Counted from the first letter of the stretch, positions 53,701 through 62,621 are shown. The stretch is 64,000 nt of DNA from Streptomyces sp. NBC_01707 (GCF_041438805.1 NZ_CP109190.1:2108001-2172000), one strand, 5' to 3'. Program-made: numbers and translations. The notes: generated by a model from the sequence alone, not told the origin.

Positions 53701-53712
53701 TTACACTCGTAA
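53701..53712. promoter_or_regulatory. candidate MarR operator
   Basis: TTACACTCGTAA (arms TTAC/GTAA) lies in a locally AT-rich stretch 20 bp upstream of the FUSC GTG, with ACACTT copies on each side. This position suits autoregulation by the MarR protein encoded downstream. Confidence 0.45.
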
Positions 53713-53824
53713 AACACTTCCTTCATCAGGCGGCGCGCTGGCCCCGCTCCCCGACCCGCCATAGCGTGCGAGACCACGGACCTCCACGCGTCCACGCAGT
53801 GACAGAGGGAACAGAGGAAACGCA

Positions 53825-54589
53825 ATGAAGCTCACCGAACCGGTGTCCGGTGGCCCCTGCTGGGTCGAGCTCAGCACGCCCGACATCGCGGCAGCCAAGG
53901 CGTTCTACGGGGCGCTCTTCGGCTGGCGGTCCGAGACCGACCCGCGCGAGGAGGCCGGCGGCTACACGTTGGCGCACCTCGGTGACGAGCGCGTCGCCGC
54001 ACTCAGCCCCGTCTATCAGCCGGGCCAGCCGCCGGCCTGGACGGTCTCGTTCGCGACCGAGGACACGGACGCCACGGTCGACAAGGTGACGGCGACAGGC
54101 GGCTCGCAGCTGGTCGGCCCGATGGACGTCTTCGACCAGGGGAGGTTCGCGGTGGTCGCGGACCCGACCGGCGCGGTGTTCTCGCTGTGGCAGGGCCGCG
54201 CCTTCGCGGGCGCCGACCTGCTGAACGAGCCGGGCGCGCTCGGCTGGGTCGAACTCGTCACCCGAGAGGCCGATACCGCCCTCACCTTCTACCCTGCGGT
54301 CTTCGGCTGGACGGTCACCGCGTCGGAGACATACCCGCAGTGGGGCGTGGACGGCGCCGATTTCGGCGGGATGCTGGTGATGGACGACAAGTTCCCGCCC
54401 GAGGCACCGCCGAACTGGCTGCCCTACTTCGCAGTGACCGACGTCGACGCGACCGCGGCTACCGCGCAGGGCGCGGGCGGCGAGCTGATGATGCCGCCGA
54501 CGAGCGTCCCGGGCGGCCCACGTATCGCGGTGGTACGTGACCCGCAGGGCGCGGTCTTCGGCATCTATCTGGCGGGCGAGGAAGGCTGA
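53825..54589 (+). CDS. two-domain VOC protein (paralogue of 14664-15464)
   Basis: A 254-residue tandem VOC protein. Domain 1 begins CWVELSTPDIAAAKAFYGALFGW and domain 2 GWVELVTREADTALTFYPAVFGW, each ending in an AVVxDPxGAVF strand. ATG start with GAGGAAACG upstream. It shares architecture with the other VOC gene in this window. Not linked by operon to pcaB downstream; the repeat element lies between them. Activity unknown. Confidence 0.9.
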   Translation: MKLTEPVSGGPCWVELSTPDIAAAKAFYGALFGWRSETDPREEAGGYTLAHLGDERVAALSPVYQPGQPPAWTVSFATEDTDATVDKVTATGGSQLVGPMDVFDQGRFAVVADPTGAVFSLWQGRAFAGADLLNEPGALGWVELVTREADTALTFYPAVFGWTVTASETYPQWGVDGADFGGMLVMDDKFPPEAPPNWLPYFAVTDVDATAATAQGAGGELMMPPTSVPGGPRIAVVRDPQGAVFGIYLAGEEG

Positions 54590-54828
54590 GGGCTGTCACG
54601 TAATCCCAGGTGGATCAGCGCGGCGTCGGCTGCGGTGCATCGCAAGGCGGGGGGCGTCCTCGTAGCGGGCGTGTTCGGACGTTCCGGCAACGCAGCGAGG
54701 GTGCCGTAGCTGTCGTCGCGCACCCGCCGGGGAATGTCGTCGCGCGGGGGAATGTCGTCGCGCGCCCGCCGGGGAATTGGGGACAGCCCACGGGGCGTCC
54801 GGCGGATCACGGCCGGGGCCGTCACCCC
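54590..54828. repeat. candidate dispersed intergenic repeat element with tandem 18-mers
   Basis: The sequence from about 54601 to 54730 (with GGTGCATCGCAAGGCGGGGG-type core) resembles, from memory, a repeat seen between genes in many streptomycetes; in antisense it encodes the recurrent peptide RCTAADAALIHLGLRDS. It is followed by a perfect tandem 18-mer GGGGAATGTCGTCGCGCG (54729-54746, 54747-54764) with a partial third flank CCCGCCGGGGAAT. It borders the PcaG relic. Confidence 0.5.
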
Positions 54829-54999
54829 GACCTGTCACCGGTCGCCGACAGCACCGTCCATGCCGCGCGCCCGCTGCTGGAGTCGCTGGACGCGGAGCGC
54901 CGGGCCACACTGATCGCGACGCCCACGGACCGGCGCAGCCACCGGTTCGACATCCGTCCGCACGGTGCCGGCCAAACGGTCCTCCTGGAGTTCAGCTGA
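54829..54999 (+). pseudogene. pcaG: C-terminal fragment of PcaG (protocatechuate 3,4-dioxygenase alpha)
   Basis: In frame up to a TGA that overlaps the pcaB ATG, the sequence reads LLESLDAERRATLIATPTD then RRSHRFDIRPHGAGQTVLLEF. PcaG proteins end with DPVL..LP..RRATL.A.......YRFDIRLQG..ETVFF.F, and pcaG directly precedes pcaB in actinobacterial pca operons. The rest of pcaG, and pcaH, pcaIJ and pcaF, are absent; the region upstream is the repeat element. Only about 45-57 codons remain, without the catalytic part. Confidence 0.72.
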
Positions 55000-56396
55000 T
55001 GTACGAGAGCGATGCCGGCCTGCTCGCCCCCGGGCGGGCCGGCTCCCCCGCCGAGGCCACCACCGGCGACAGCGCCTTCCTTCAGGCGATGCTCGACGCC
55101 GAGGCCGCGCTGACCCGCGCCCAGTCCGCCTGCGGACTCGCCCCGGCCGAGGCGGGGCGTGCGGTGACTCGGACGGCGGACGCCGACCGCTTCGACGTAC
55201 GTGATCTCGCGCTGCGCGCCCGCTCCGGCGGCAACCCGGTCATCCCCCTGGTCGTGGACCTCACGGCGGCTGTTCCCGAGGACGCCCGGCCGTATGTGCA
55301 CCGGGGTGCGACCAGCCAGGACATCCTCGACACGGCCGCGATGCTGGTCGCCTCGCGGACGCTGACAACGGTGCTCGACGATCTGGAGCGGGCGGCGGGC
55401 GAGGTGGCACGGCACGCGGCCACGCACCGCGACACACAGATGGCGGGGCGCACGCTCACCCAGCACGCCGTGCCGACCACGTTCGGACTGAAGGCTGCGG
55501 GGTGGCGTGCGCTGATCCTCGACGCCCGGGACCGGCTGAGTGCGGTACGGGCGTCGCTGCCCGCCCAGCTCGGTGGCGCAGCAGGCACATTGGCGGCCTT
55601 CTCCGCCTTCTCCGCCCCCTCCCCCATCGCCCAGGAGGACACCCCCGGGCAGGAGGGCGACGACGGGCAGGGGGAGGTCGACCTGCTCGCTCTGGTCGCC
55701 GCTTATGCGCATGAACTAGGCCTGGCGGAACCGGTGTTGCCCTGGCACACCCTGCGTACCCCGATCGCCGATCTCGCCGGTGCGCTCGCCTTCACCGCGG
55801 GCGCTCTCGGCAAGATGGCCGCTGATGTGCTCACGCTCTCCCGCACCGAGATCGGTGAGGTCGAGGAGGAGGAGGGTGGCGATTCGTCGGCCTTGCCGCA
55901 CAAGGCGAATCCGGTGCACGCCACGCTGATCGCGGCGGCCGCCCGCCGCGCACCGGGCCTGGCGGCCACCCTGTACGGCTCGCTGACTGCCGAGGACGAG
56001 CGGCCCGCCGGGGCATGGCACGCCGAATGGGAGCCGCTGCGCGATCTGCTGCGGCTCGTCGGTGGCGCGGCGCACGACGGCGCCGCACTCGCGGCCGGAC
56101 TGCGGGTCGTCCCGTACACCATGCGGGAGAACCTCCAGCTCACCGACGGTCTGATCGTCGCGGAGCGACTGGCTGCCGTGTTCGCCGACCGGATCGGCCG
56201 GGCGCGGGCCAGGGAGGTGCTCGCTGCCGCGGCGGAGCGGGCTCACTCCGAGACGACGGACCTCGCCGATGTGCTCTTCGACGTCCTGCGCGAGGAACCC
56301 GAGCTCGCCGGCCTCGATCTGGCGGAACTGACCGACCCCACCCGGTACACCGGGTGCGCGGGCCCCCTCACCGACCGGGCACTGGAACGCCGATGA
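54999..56396 (+). CDS. pcaB: 3-carboxy-cis,cis-muconate cycloisomerase
   Basis: A 465-residue fumarase/aspartase-superfamily enzyme that lactonises 3-carboxymuconate, the second step of protocatechuate breakdown. It has PYVHRGATSQDILDTAAMLV, AGRTLTQHAVPTTFGLKAAG and the family signature DSSALPHKANPVHATLI, then MRENLQLTDGLIVAERLA. There is a Gly/Glu/Asp-rich insertion near residue 215 (QEDTPGQEGDDGQGE). ATG overlaps the PcaG-fragment stop by one base. Without pcaHG its substrate would not be made by neighbours. An ATG overlapping its stop (56393) marks where the next operon gene once began. Confidence 0.88.
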   Translation: MYESDAGLLAPGRAGSPAEATTGDSAFLQAMLDAEAALTRAQSACGLAPAEAGRAVTRTADADRFDVRDLALRARSGGNPVIPLVVDLTAAVPEDARPYVHRGATSQDILDTAAMLVASRTLTTVLDDLERAAGEVARHAATHRDTQMAGRTLTQHAVPTTFGLKAAGWRALILDARDRLSAVRASLPAQLGGAAGTLAAFSAFSAPSPIAQEDTPGQEGDDGQGEVDLLALVAAYAHELGLAEPVLPWHTLRTPIADLAGALAFTAGALGKMAADVLTLSRTEIGEVEEEEGGDSSALPHKANPVHATLIAAAARRAPGLAATLYGSLTAEDERPAGAWHAEWEPLRDLLRLVGGAAHDGAALAAGLRVVPYTMRENLQLTDGLIVAERLAAVFADRIGRARAREVLAAAAERAHSETTDLADVLFDVLREEPELAGLDLAELTDPTRYTGCAGPLTDRALERR

Positions 56397-56465
56397 CTCC
56401 TCCGCTCGGCCCTGCCGCCTCTCGGTGTCGGCACACCGGTCCGGGCGGTCACCAGGCCGGAACCG

Positions 56466-57119
56466 CTAACGGCTGTCAGGACGGGCACCCCGACCGGCGG
56501 CCGTGCTCGCCCCCTCGCCCCGGATCCGGGCGTGGATGTGCATGTCGTGCCAGCCGTCGGCATGCAGATGTCCCCGCCGCCGGGTGCCCTCCAGCGCGAA
56601 ACCCGACTTGGTCGCGACGCGGCAGGACGCCTCGTTCATGACGGAGTGGGCGAGTTCCAGACGCTCGAAGCCGACCTCGTCGAACGCCCAGCGCGCCACG
56701 GCGGCCACGGATCTGGGTGCGACCCCCTGCCCACGGGCGGCGGGCAGGGTCCAGTAGGCGCATTCGGCCTGTCCGATGCCCAGCATCAGCGAGCGGAGCG
56801 AGATCCGTCCGAGCAGTTCCTCGGCTCGGTCCGGTGCGCCGTTCGTCGGGCGGACGACCGCCCAGTGGACACCGGTCTCGGCGTGCCAGGCGTCCTGCCA
56901 CTGCTCGATCCAGTCGCGGGCCTCGTCCCGGGAGTCGGCCCGCCGCAGGTGCCAGCGCTGGATCGCCGGGTCCGAGAAGGCGGCGAGAACGGCGGGGGCG
57001 TCGGTGCCCTCCCACGGTCGCAGGAGCAGATCGCCGGCGACCGGCAGGGCGGGCTGCGGACCTTCCGCGAGACGGCCGGAAGGGATGTGGGGCGGCACCA
57101 GGTAGGGCATGTCCGTCAT
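56466..57119 (-). CDS. GNAT family N-acetyltransferase
   Basis: A 217-residue RimJ/RimL-type acetyltransferase. It shows LLLRPWEGTDAPAVLAAFSD at the start, then ECAYWTLPAARGQGVAPRSV with the acetyl-CoA-binding loop (R/QxxGxG/A variant ARGQGVA), and GFERLELAHSVMNEASCRVATKSGF with the terminal conserved N..S..V..K.GF pattern. ATG at 57119 follows GGTGGGACG. It converges with pcaB. Substrate unknown; could be a ribosomal protein or a small amine. Confidence 0.9.
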   Translation of the reverse strand: MTDMPYLVPPHIPSGRLAEGPQPALPVAGDLLLRPWEGTDAPAVLAAFSDPAIQRWHLRRADSRDEARDWIEQWQDAWHAETGVHWAVVRPTNGAPDRAEELLGRISLRSLMLGIGQAECAYWTLPAARGQGVAPRSVAAVARWAFDEVGFERLELAHSVMNEASCRVATKSGFALEGTRRRGHLHADGWHDMHIHARIRGEGASTAAGRGARPDSR

Positions 57120-57244
57120 CGTCCCACCGAGGGGTGCCCGTCCCGGGCAGCGGCCGTGCGGCCGTCCTGGGGACAGATCTCCGCCCGCGCATCCGTACAC
57201 CGTGTACGGATGTGCGGGCGGTGCATGCCGTGCGGAAGGGGTCG

Positions 57245-58111
57245 TCAGCCGAGGCCGCGGGCATCCTGCTTGAGGGCGGTGTCCACGGTCAGTGCCGTCG
57301 CCACGACGAGGCTCAGCAGCGGTTCGGGCAGCTGGTAGTGGATCTGCAGCACGTAGTTGTCCGCCGTCGTGAACAGCGTCTTCGCGAGGCCTTCCCAGGT
57401 CTTGGTGATCCGGGCGATCTCCGCGTCGTTGTGGTCGACGATCGCGAAGTTCCAGGCGCGCCAGTTCTCCGCCTTGATGGCACCGATCTTCTGACCGTCG
57501 ACCATGATGGCGAAGTTGATCTTGCCGATGGCGTTCTGCTGGACGATCTCGCCGACGGCGCTGCCGTCCGGGCGCTGCACGACGACCCGGGACTTGATGA
57601 ATTTCGCCGGGCGGGTCAGAAGCAGCTGCGGCTGACCGTACGCGTCACGGATCTCGAGCTTGTGGGTGAGGTACTGGTCGATGCTGGAGACGAACCGCAG
57701 TACCTTGCGCAGCGCGCTCTGACCGACCTGGATGACCGAGCCGATCGTGTTGCCGTTCTGGTCGAAGACGCTGTACTCGTTCGTCACCTCGATCAGCTTG
57801 GCCTTCTGGTTCACGACCAGGACCTGCTGGTTGAAGAGCGAGGCGCCACCCGGGACGCCGCCCTGCTGCGGCTGCGCCATCTGCTGAGGAGCGAACTGCT
57901 GCGGCGCGGCCTGCGGCTGGGCGGCTGCCTGCTGGTACTGAGGGGCGGCCTGCTGCTGGGGCACCTGCCCCTGGCCCGGCGCCTGGGGCTGCTGTCCGCC
58001 CGCCGGGTTGGTGTGCTCGGTCCACTGGGAGCCGTCCCAGTAGCGCAGCAGCTGGGGCGCGCCATGAGGATCCGGATACCAGCCCGCAGATACGTTCGAG
58101 TGCGTTGTCAC
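57245..58111 (-). CDS. DUF2510 plus phospholipid-scramblase/LURP-one-like protein
   Basis: A 288-residue protein. Residues about 8-35 form a DUF2510 motif (AGWYPDPHGAPQLLRYWDGSQWTEHT read in pieces), followed by a Gln/Pro/Ala-rich linker (35-90) and a C-terminal LURP-one-related (scramblase-like) beta-barrel domain (SLFNQQVLVVNQKAKLIEV, NEYSVFDQNGNTIGSV, FVSSIDQYLTHKLEIRDAYG). Members are thought to associate with membranes. GTG start. Stand-alone gene of unknown role. Confidence 0.88.
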   Translation of the reverse strand: MTTHSNVSAGWYPDPHGAPQLLRYWDGSQWTEHTNPAGGQQPQAPGQGQVPQQQAAPQYQQAAAQPQAAPQQFAPQQMAQPQQGGVPGGASLFNQQVLVVNQKAKLIEVTNEYSVFDQNGNTIGSVIQVGQSALRKVLRFVSSIDQYLTHKLEIRDAYGQPQLLLTRPAKFIKSRVVVQRPDGSAVGEIVQQNAIGKINFAIMVDGQKIGAIKAENWRAWNFAIVDHNDAEIARITKTWEGLAKTLFTTADNYVLQIHYQLPEPLLSLVVATALTVDTALKQDARGLG

Positions 58112-58204
58112 CGGGGCACACTATCCCGCCGGTCCGACAGTGGAACCCTCAACGGCCGCATCCACAGGCTCCCCATACTTCTTGAAAATTCACACACCGC
58201 TACG

Positions 58205-58657
58205 ATGTCGGCGATGACCAGGTTCGGAGAACGGCCCTACGCACGGCGCGGTGACGTGCGTGTGTCTGCCGTTCTCGGCTGGCTGTTCGCCGTGCTCGCC
58301 GTGGTCTCGTGCTGTTCGCTCGTCGAGACCGGCGCGGCCGCGCACCACGCCACGACCGCGACGGTGACCGCGACTCCCACTCCGGTCACGGCTCCCGGCG
58401 CGACTCCCCCGTCGACCGCGCGCGTAGTCGTCGTGGCCGAGCCTCCGGGCGGCCGGGGCGCCGGCAGTTCCTGCCACGGCGCCTCGGAGCACGCGACACC
58501 CGTCGTCCTGTCCCCCCAGGCCGCCCCCGCCGCACTCCCCACCTCCACTGTCGCCGCACCGGAGGGCCGGCTCACCGGCGCCGCCGGTATCCGCGGCCCC
58601 TCCAACGATGCCGCGGGCGCCGTCGACCGCCTCCGTCTCCAGGTTCAACGGACCTAG
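58205..58657 (+). CDS. hypothetical membrane-anchored protein
   Basis: A 150-residue protein with one hydrophobic helix near the N-terminus (VSAVLGWLFAVLAVVSCCSLV) followed by an Ala/Thr/Pro-rich, low-complexity extracytoplasmic region (ATVTATPTPVTAPGATPP). A second ATG 9 nt downstream is an equally good start. No ribosome binding site is obvious. It precedes the DUF3105/DUF305 pair on the same strand by 63 bp. Function unknown. Confidence 0.6.
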   Translation: MSAMTRFGERPYARRGDVRVSAVLGWLFAVLAVVSCCSLVETGAAAHHATTATVTATPTPVTAPGATPPSTARVVVVAEPPGGRGAGSSCHGASEHATPVVLSPQAAPAALPTSTVAAPEGRLTGAAGIRGPSNDAAGAVDRLRLQVQRT

Positions 58658-58720
58658 AAGCAGGCCCGGTTCCTCCGCCTGCCCACTTTCCGTACATCGT
58701 GTTGAACCCGAGGACTCCCC

Positions 58721-59371
58721 ATGGCTTCCGCCAAGAAGCAGCACAACCCTGCCGCCGCGCGCCGCGCCAAGCTGGAGGAGGCCCGCCGCAAGGAGCGGGC
58801 CCGCGAGCGCCGTAGCCGCATCATCACCATCGCCGCGTCCATCGCCGTCGTCGCCGGACTCGTCGCCGGCGGCGGCTATCTGATGTCCGCCGCCGACAAG
58901 CAGGACGCGGCGGCGGAGCAGGCCAAGTCGTCCCCCGTCCGAGGCGAACGGAGCTGGGACAAGCTCACCCAGAACCATGTCGAGAAGAAGGTCGACTACC
59001 CGATGAACCCGCCGGTCGGCGGCGACCACAACCCGGTGTGGATGAACTGCGACGCCGACGTCTACACCGCGCCGATCCCGAACGAGAACGCCGTCCACTC
59101 GCTGGAGCACGGCGCCGTCTGGGTCACGTACAACGAGAAGGCGAAGCCCGCCGACATCGAGAAGTTCACCGAACGCGTCGCCAGGACGCCGTACTCCCTC
59201 ATGAGCCCGGTGAAGGACCAGGACGCCCCGCTGATCCTCAGCGCCTGGGGCAAGCAGGTCACGGTGAAGAGCGCGACCGACGCACGCGTCGCGCAGTTCT
59301 TCACCAAGTACGTCCAGGGGCCGCAGACTCCGGAGCCGGGCGCCGCCTGCACCGGCGGGATCGCCCGGTGA
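58721..59371 (+). CDS. DUF3105 membrane-anchored protein
   Basis: A 216-residue protein with a strongly basic N-terminus (AARRAKLEEARRKERARERR), one helix (IITIAASIAVVAGLVAGGGYL) and an extracytoplasmic DUF3105 domain (DYPMNPPVGGDHNPVWMNCD, SLEHGAVWVTY with conserved His/Glu, and PYSLMSPVKDQDAPLILSAWG). Overlaps the DUF305 gene by GTGA. The two families occur together across actinobacteria; a metal-related or envelope role is suggested by conserved His residues, but unproven. Confidence 0.9.
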   Translation: MASAKKQHNPAAARRAKLEEARRKERARERRSRIITIAASIAVVAGLVAGGGYLMSAADKQDAAAEQAKSSPVRGERSWDKLTQNHVEKKVDYPMNPPVGGDHNPVWMNCDADVYTAPIPNENAVHSLEHGAVWVTYNEKAKPADIEKFTERVARTPYSLMSPVKDQDAPLILSAWGKQVTVKSATDARVAQFFTKYVQGPQTPEPGAACTGGIAR

Positions 59372-60021
59372 CGTCCTCGGTACGCACTCCGTGGCGGATG
59401 GGTGCGGCGGGAGCCGCGGTGCTGCTGCTGGCGCTGGGGCTGGTCGCGCTGATGCTCGTACGTCCGACCTCGTCGTCCACCACCCCGCAGAAAGCGAACC
59501 GGACGGCCGTGCCCGCGGACACCTCGGTCGATGTGGGGTTCGCGCGTGACATGTCGATCCACCACCAGCAGGCGGTCGAGATGTCGTTCGTCGTCCGTGA
59601 CCGGACGGCCGACGAGGACGTGCGGCGGCTCGCGTACGACATCATCAACACCCAGGCCAATCAGCGCGGAATGATGCTCGGCTGGCTGGATGTGTGGGGC
59701 CGCGCCAAGAGCTCGAGCCGCCCGCCCATGGTGTGGATGGACCACCAGGTCGAGCCGAGGGGCGACGGTTCGCTGATGCCGGGCATGGCGACCGACACCG
59801 AGCTGGACGCGCTGCGAGCGGCGAAGGGCAAGGACGCCGAGGTGATGTACCTCCGGCTGATGACCGTGCACCACCGGGCCGGTGCGGAGATGGCACGGGC
59901 GGCGGCCACCGGAGCGGACACCGACGAGATCAGGAACCTGGCGGCGGGCATGGTCCGTGGCCAGCAGTCGGAGATCGCGCTGATGACCGACATGATCGAG
60001 GAGCGCGGCGCCACGGTGTGA
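59368..60021 (+). CDS. DUF305 protein, secreted or membrane anchored
   Basis: A 217-residue protein with a signal or anchor helix (AAGAAVLLLALGLVALMLV) and a DUF305 ferritin-like four-helix domain. Two HHxxAxxM motifs are typical: SIHHQQAVEMS and TVHHRAGAEMA. The family includes copper-binding CopM-like proteins. GTG start coupled to DUF3105. The double terminator follows at once, so the unit ends here. Confidence 0.92.
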   Translation: MTSSVRTPWRMGAAGAAVLLLALGLVALMLVRPTSSSTTPQKANRTAVPADTSVDVGFARDMSIHHQQAVEMSFVVRDRTADEDVRRLAYDIINTQANQRGMMLGWLDVWGRAKSSSRPPMVWMDHQVEPRGDGSLMPGMATDTELDALRAAKGKDAEVMYLRLMTVHHRAGAEMARAAATGADTDEIRNLAAGMVRGQQSEIALMTDMIEERGATV

Positions 60022-60034
60022 GCCGGACGGTCCG

Positions 60035-60093
60035 GGCTCGGTGGTCCCGCGCGCAGGGGACCACCGAGCCGGGTCCGGAGCAGGCTCCGGACC
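60035..60093. terminator. tandem terminator hairpins after DUF305
   Basis: First stem GGCTCGGTGGTCCC / GGGACCACCGAGCC (60035-60048, 60057-60070; 8-nt loop). Second stem GGTCCGGAG / CTCCGGACC (60072-60080, 60085-60093). Both perfect. Confidence 0.8.
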
Positions 60094-60130
60094 GTACTGA
60101 CGTACGGCATCGCATAGGCTCATCAGCGAT

Positions 60131-61375
60131 ATGAAGAGCAACCTCACGACCTTGGGGCCCAAGGCCGACAAGGACACCGTGCGACGGAGCAACCTCAGCC
60201 TGGTGCTGCGCGCCGTCCGTGACGAGGGCGACCGCGAGGCGACCAGGGCCGGGGTGGCCGCGCGCGTGGGGCTGACCCGTGCCGCCGTGTCCTCGCTGGT
60301 CGAGCAGCTGCTCGACAGCGGGTTCCTGACCGAGTCGGGCAAGACGTTCAGCGGGCAGGCCGGGCGCCCCGGCACCGCACTCAAGGTGGCGCGCACCGGC
60401 CCCGCCGGGCTCGGTGTGGAGGTCAACATCGACTATGTGTCGGTGTGCGTCGTCGATCTGGCCGGCACCGGCCGGGTCCGGCTGACGGAGCACCTCGACA
60501 ACCGGGGCGCACCGCCCGCCGAGGTGCTGGCGCGGGCCGCCGGGATCGCGGCGCGCACCCTGGAATCGGCGGCCGAGCAGGAGCTGTTCCCGGTCGGGGT
60601 GGCGCTCGCACTGCCCGGTCTGGTGTCCGGCGGCGCGGTGCGCCAGGCACCCAACCTGGGCTGGAACCAGGTTCCGGCAGAGGAACTCTTCGCAGCCTCG
60701 CTGGCCGCCCTGCGGCCCGGCCGCCCGGAACTGCCGGTGAGTTCGGAGAACGAGGCCAATCTGGCGGCGCTGGCCGAGCTCTGGTTCGGCGGCCTCGACG
60801 AGGTCCGCAGCTTTCTGTACCTGACGGGTGAGATCGGCGTCGGCGGCGCCCTGGTCATCGACGGCGAACTGCTGCGCGGCGCGCACGGTTTCGCCGGGGA
60901 GATCGGGCATGTGGTGGTCGACGCGGACGGGCCGGAGTGCCGGTGCGGATCGCGTGGCTGCCTGGAGCAGTACGCGGGACAGTCGGCACTCCTGCGGGCG
61001 GCCGGGATCGAGGAGACCGGCCGCGGCAGCGGGGTGGCCGAGCTGGAGCGGCGCAGCCGGGCCGGGGACGAGCGGGCGGTGGCCGCGGTGGCCGAGGCCG
61101 GCCGGATGCTGGGCCGGGTGCTGTCCGGGGCGGTGAATCTGCTGGACCCGGACGCGGTGGTGCTCGGCGGGATCTACCGGGGCCTGATGCCCTGGCTGTC
61201 GGCGCCCGCCGACGATGAGCTCACGGGCAGGGTGGTGTCCGGGCTGTGGTCCACGAGCTGCGGGCGGCTGCGTGCCTCGTCGGTCGCGGGCGACGCCGCG
61301 CGGGGTGCGGCGGCGCTGGTGATGCAGGACGTGCTGGCCGACCCGGCGGCCTACGCGGCGAAGGCGACGGGCTGA
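60131..61375 (+). CDS. ROK family transcription regulator (XylR-like)
   Basis: A 414-residue regulator with an N-terminal winged helix (about residues 18-75: VRRSNLSLVLRAVRDEGD, ARVGLTRAAVSSLVEQLLDSG) and a ROK sugar-kinase-like ligand domain. Zn motif CRCGSRGCLEQYAG and GEIGHVVVDADGPEC are visible; the ATP-site start is GLGVEVNIDYVSVCVVDL. ATG start. It converges with xylA and is the natural repressor of xylA/xylB responding to xylose. No binding site is seen directly before its own start. Confidence 0.9.
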   Translation: MKSNLTTLGPKADKDTVRRSNLSLVLRAVRDEGDREATRAGVAARVGLTRAAVSSLVEQLLDSGFLTESGKTFSGQAGRPGTALKVARTGPAGLGVEVNIDYVSVCVVDLAGTGRVRLTEHLDNRGAPPAEVLARAAGIAARTLESAAEQELFPVGVALALPGLVSGGAVRQAPNLGWNQVPAEELFAASLAALRPGRPELPVSSENEANLAALAELWFGGLDEVRSFLYLTGEIGVGGALVIDGELLRGAHGFAGEIGHVVVDADGPECRCGSRGCLEQYAGQSALLRAAGIEETGRGSGVAELERRSRAGDERAVAAVAEAGRMLGRVLSGAVNLLDPDAVVLGGIYRGLMPWLSAPADDELTGRVVSGLWSTSCGRLRASSVAGDAARGAAALVMQDVLADPAAYAAKATG

Positions 61376-61410
61376 CCACGGGGAATGTGCGGGCTGCGGG
61401 CCGGACCGTG

Positions 61411-61446
61411 GGGCGCGGCCGCCGGGCCTGTCCGGCAGCCGCGCCC
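61411..61446. terminator. two-way terminator between the ROK gene and xylA
   Basis: Nested inverted repeat GGGCGCGGC (61411-61419) / GCCGCGCCC (61438-61446) with inner GCCGG/CCGGC arms. It serves both convergent genes. Confidence 0.75.
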
Positions 61447-61451
61447 GGACG

Positions 61452-62621
61452 TCAGCGGACCCCGAGCAGGTGGTCCAGCGCCAGCTGGTCCAATGCCTCG
61501 AACGCCATGCTGCGCTCCGCCGCCGCGGTCACGTCGAAGTCCTCGTACGCCGATCGGTCGGCAAGCAGCCCCGCCACGCCGTCCTCGGCGGTGGGCAGAG
61601 CCAGTTCGTCGAGCCGGGACGCACGCAGTGCCTCCTGGACGGCGGGGTCGGCGCGGAAGGCGGCGGCGCGCTCCTTGAGGATCAGGTAGTTGCGCATGCA
61701 GCCGGCGGCCGACGCCCAGACCCCGTCGTAACCCTCGGTCCGCGGCGGCTTGAAGTCGAAGTGGCGCGGGCCCTCGTATCCGCCCGTCTCGAGGAGGTCG
61801 ACGAGCCAGAAGGCCTGGCGCAGGTCGCCGGCGCCGAAGCGGAGGTCCTGGTCGTACTTGATGCCGGACTGGCCGTTGAGGTCGATGTGGTAGAGCTTGC
61901 CGGCCCACAGGGCCTGCGCGATGCCGTGCGGGAAGTTCAGCCCGGCCATCTGCTCGTGGCCGACCTCGGGGTTGACCCCGTACATCTGCGGGCGTTCCAG
62001 GCGCTCGATGAACGCGAGGGCGTGGCCGACGGTGGGCAGCAGGATGTCGCCGCGCGGCTCGTTCGGCTTGGGCTCGATCGCGAACCGCAGGTCGTAGCCC
62101 TGCTCGACGACGTACTCACCGAGCAGGTCGAAGGCCTCCTTCATCCGGTCCAGCGCGACCCGTACGTCCTTGGCGCCGCCGGACTCCGCGCCCTCGCGGC
62201 CGCCCCAGGCCACATACGTGGTGGCGCCGAGCTCGACGGCGAGGTCGATGTTGCGGATGACCTTGCGCAGCGCGTAGCGGCGCACGTCGCGGTCGTTGGA
62301 GGTGAAGCCGCCGTCCTTGAACACCGGGTGGGTGAACAGGTTCGTCGTCGCCATGGGTACGACGAGACCGGCCGCGTCCAGCGCCTGCCGGAACCGCTTC
62401 ACGAGGCCTTCGCGCTCGGTGTCCGTGGAGCCGAACGGGATCAGGTCGTCGTCATGGAAGGTCACACCGTACGCACCGAGCTCCGCGAGCCGCTGGACGG
62501 ACTCGACCGGGTCGAGCGCCGCGCGGGTCGCGTCGCCGAACGGGTCGCGTCCCTGCCAGCCCACCGTCCACAGACCGAACGTGAATCGGTCTCCCGGGGT
62601 GGGCGTGAAGCGTTCCGTCAT
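61452..62621 (-). CDS. xylA: xylose isomerase
   Basis: Converts D-xylose to D-xylulose (and glucose to fructose in vitro) in the cytosol. The 389-residue sequence is the actinobacterial type-I enzyme: [30 protein letters not shown] with the active-site His, [51 protein letters not shown] (metal-binding Glu/Lys) and [17 protein letters not shown] start. Divergent from xylB across 280 bp holding two related operator-like dyads. Confidence 0.97.
   Translation of the reverse strand: MTERFTPTPGDRFTFGLWTVGWQGRDPFGDATRAALDPVESVQRLAELGAYGVTFHDDDLIPFGSTDTEREGLVKRFRQALDAAGLVVPMATTNLFTHPVFKDGGFTSNDRDVRRYALRKVIRNIDLAVELGATTYVAWGGREGAESGGAKDVRVALDRMKEAFDLLGEYVVEQGYDLRFAIEPKPNEPRGDILLPTVGHALAFIERLERPQMYGVNPEVGHEQMAGLNFPHGIAQALWAGKLYHIDLNGQSGIKYDQDLRFGAGDLRQAFWLVDLLETGGYEGPRHFDFKPPRTEGYDGVWASAAGCMRNYLILKERAAAFRADPAVQEALRASRLDELALPTAEDGVAGLLADRSAYEDFDVTAAAERSMAFEALDQLALDHLLGVR

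Noticed and set aside
54724..54777. Tandem 18-mers as a replication or partition iteron
   Set aside because: Only two full copies and no rep or par genes nearby; better explained as part of an intergenic repeat.
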